Source of the DNA: Pseudaminobacter soli (ex Li et al. 2025)
GTDB lineage: Bacteria; Pseudomonadota; Alphaproteobacteria; Rhizobiales; Rhizobiaceae
Length of the DNA: 64,000 nt
Assembly (NCBI RefSeq): GCF_003012705.1
Contig: NZ_PXYL01000006.1
Location: 248,001 to 312,000 of the forward strand
Reading direction: 5' to 3'
Below, one piece after another: positions 63,232 to 64,000 of the stretch. A program made the translations under genes and the position numbers. Numbering within the stretch: position 1 is the first letter of the stretch; each line of letters starts with the position of its first letter. The notes beneath the pieces are model-generated. The model was given only the letters and a program-made list of their open reading frames with translations. It had not been told where the DNA came from and ran no database searches.

Positions 63232-63773
63232 CGTTCGCTCCCCAATTCCGACATCAAAAGCCCGCGCGCCCTCGACAGACGGGACATCACGGTGCCGAGC
63301 GGCACGCCAAGCATGGCCGCGATCTCGCGATAGGCGAGGCCGTTGATGTCGCGCAGCACAACAACCTCGCGAAACGGATGCGGCAGGTTCGATATCGCCG
63401 CTTCAAGCGCCACCGCGTCGGCTTTCGCGATCAAAGCGGCTTCGGGGGTTTCGGGATCGTCAGTCCCGGTCTCCTTGCCAGCCGTCAGTTCATCGAGATC
63501 GGCGAGATCGCCGGCGACGACGAGCGCGCGCGGCCTGTTCTTGGCCAGCCAAGTATATGAGACGTTGCGCACAATGGTCAGCAGCCAGGCCCGGGGATTG
63601 CCTCCGGCATAGGTCTCGATCCCGGCATAGGCCTTGAGGCAGGCTTCCTGGACGACGTCCTCCGCGTCGACGCGGCTGCCGGTCAACCAGCGCGCAAACG
63701 CCAGTGCATCGGCGAGATGAGGCATCACCACCTCGCCGAAGCGTTCAGCAGAGGAATTGCCGCTCAGTGCCAC
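63228..63773 (-). CDS. ECF sigma factor
   Basis: Extracytoplasmic-function sigma-70 factor, 181 residues from GTG 63773. Region 2 (about 20-85): ADALAFARWLTGSRVDAEDV, VQEACLKAYAGIETYAGG and NPRAWLLTIVRNVSYTWLAK. Region 4 (about 115-175): LPHPFREVVVLRDINGLAYR, EIAAMLGVPLGTVMSRLSRA. The GTG lies 37 bases after the cupredoxin stop; its GGAG site is about 11 bases away, so the start is not certain. The frame extends upstream to 63977 through the cupredoxin gene and is rejected there. Coupled to the anti-sigma gene by a four-base overlap. Probably responds to an oxidant or copper signal; that is inferred from the cupredoxin neighbour. Confidence 0.92.
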   Translation of the reverse strand: MALSGNSSAERFGEVVMPHLADALAFARWLTGSRVDAEDVVQEACLKAYAGIETYAGGNPRAWLLTIVRNVSYTWLAKNRPRALVVAGDLADLDELTAGKETGTDDPETPEAALIAKADAVALEAAISNLPHPFREVVVLRDINGLAYREIAAMLGVPLGTVMSRLSRARGLLMSELGSER

Positions 63774-63810
63774 GTCGTGCAGCGCTCCGGAAGAGGTTTG
63801 CCGACTGCCT

Positions 63811-64000
63811 TCACTGGGTAACGGTGACTTTGCCCTGCATGTGGGGATGAAGCCCACAAAAGTAGGGAAATTCACCGGGTTTCGTGAAAGTGAAAGCATA
63901 TGTGTCGCCGGTGTCAAGCGCCTTGGAGCGAAACGAGTTGTCCGTTGCCACGACCAGATGGGGGATGTCGTCATCATTCTCGAAGGTGACGGTGGTGCCA
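63811..64000 (-). CDS. Cupredoxin (plastocyanin/amicyanin-like), cut by the window end
   Basis: The last 62 codons of a gene running into the window from beyond 64000, stop TGA at 63813-63811. They read as a blue-copper domain: FENDDDIPHLVV carries the first ligand His, and FPYFCGLHPHMQGKV carries the Cys, second His and Met of a type-1 copper site. This is likely the C-terminal half of a periplasmic cupredoxin of about 100-150 residues. It precedes the ECF sigma gene by 37 bases, so cupredoxin, sigma and anti-sigma probably form one operon. The 5' end is not seen. Confidence 0.85.
   Translation of the reverse strand, partial: GTTVTFENDDDIPHLVVATDNSFRSKALDTGDTYAFTFTKPGEFPYFCGLHPHMQGKVTVTQ

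Noticed and set aside
1-64000. CRISPR arrays, tRNA or rRNA genes, insertion sequences, prophage or integrase genes
   Set aside because: No regularly spaced repeats, tRNA cloverleaf, rRNA-like stretch, transposase or terminal repeats were seen in the gaps.

Overview
The window looks like chromosome of a high-GC alphaproteobacterium of the Hyphomicrobiales, most like Mesorhizobium, Aminobacter or another Phyllobacteriaceae. The evidence is a C4-pathway 5-aminolevulinate synthase, an AcvB/LpiA lysyl-phosphatidylglycerol gene pair, the rhizobial type of L-rhamnose locus (rhaRSTPQUK divergent from rhaD-rhaI), and a CrbS/CrbR-like symporter-kinase system. I see no rRNA, tRNA, CRISPR array, insertion sequence or phage gene. 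Most of the window is ordinary coding DNA with short gaps.

Layout. 1-5.5 kb: a small secreted protein, a convergent LuxR-type regulator and Na+/solute-symporter hybrid kinase (CrbR/CrbS-like), then mscL. 5.5-13.7 kb: amino-acid and cofactor metabolism (two unrelated PLP aminotransferases, hemA with a FixK/FNR-type promoter, galE, dadA, dihydropyrimidinase). 13.9-20 kb: acvB, a DegP protease and lpiA/mprF, which together suggest an envelope or acid-stress lysyl-PG cluster. 20-22.4 kb: small genes (DUF1428, VOC, DedA, glycine-zipper lipoprotein). 22.4-34.2 kb: two RND efflux pumps, each an adaptor plus permease with no outer-membrane channel, flanking a broken ClC channel and a zinc alcohol dehydrogenase. 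34.2-46 kb: a DUF5996 gene and the complete L-rhamnose uptake and catabolism locus of nine genes around one divergent control region.

46-51.6 kb: a GH144/glycoamylase-like protein, transketolase plus a short-type 6-phosphogluconate dehydrogenase, and a HAD hydrolase whose last ten codons form a perfect 30-bp palindrome. 51.7-57 kb: a TonB-dependent uptake operon (receptor, unknown secreted protein, exbB, exbD, tonB); the receptor has an unusual proline-rich linker. 57-64 kb: a second glycine-zipper lipoprotein, a DUF1254/DUF1214 exported protein, a small secreted protein, a membrane metallophosphoesterase with an HdeD-like partner, and an ECF sigma/anti-sigma pair following a cupredoxin gene cut by the window end.

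The best leads for less-described biology are the acvB-degP-lpiA cluster, the TonB operon with its proline-rich receptor and unknown secreted partner, the cupredoxin-ECF sigma-anti-sigma operon, the coding palindrome, and the FixK-type promoter of hemA. I did not find a clearly new multi-gene system such as a defence island. All family assignments come from reading the sequence by eye; no database search was run.
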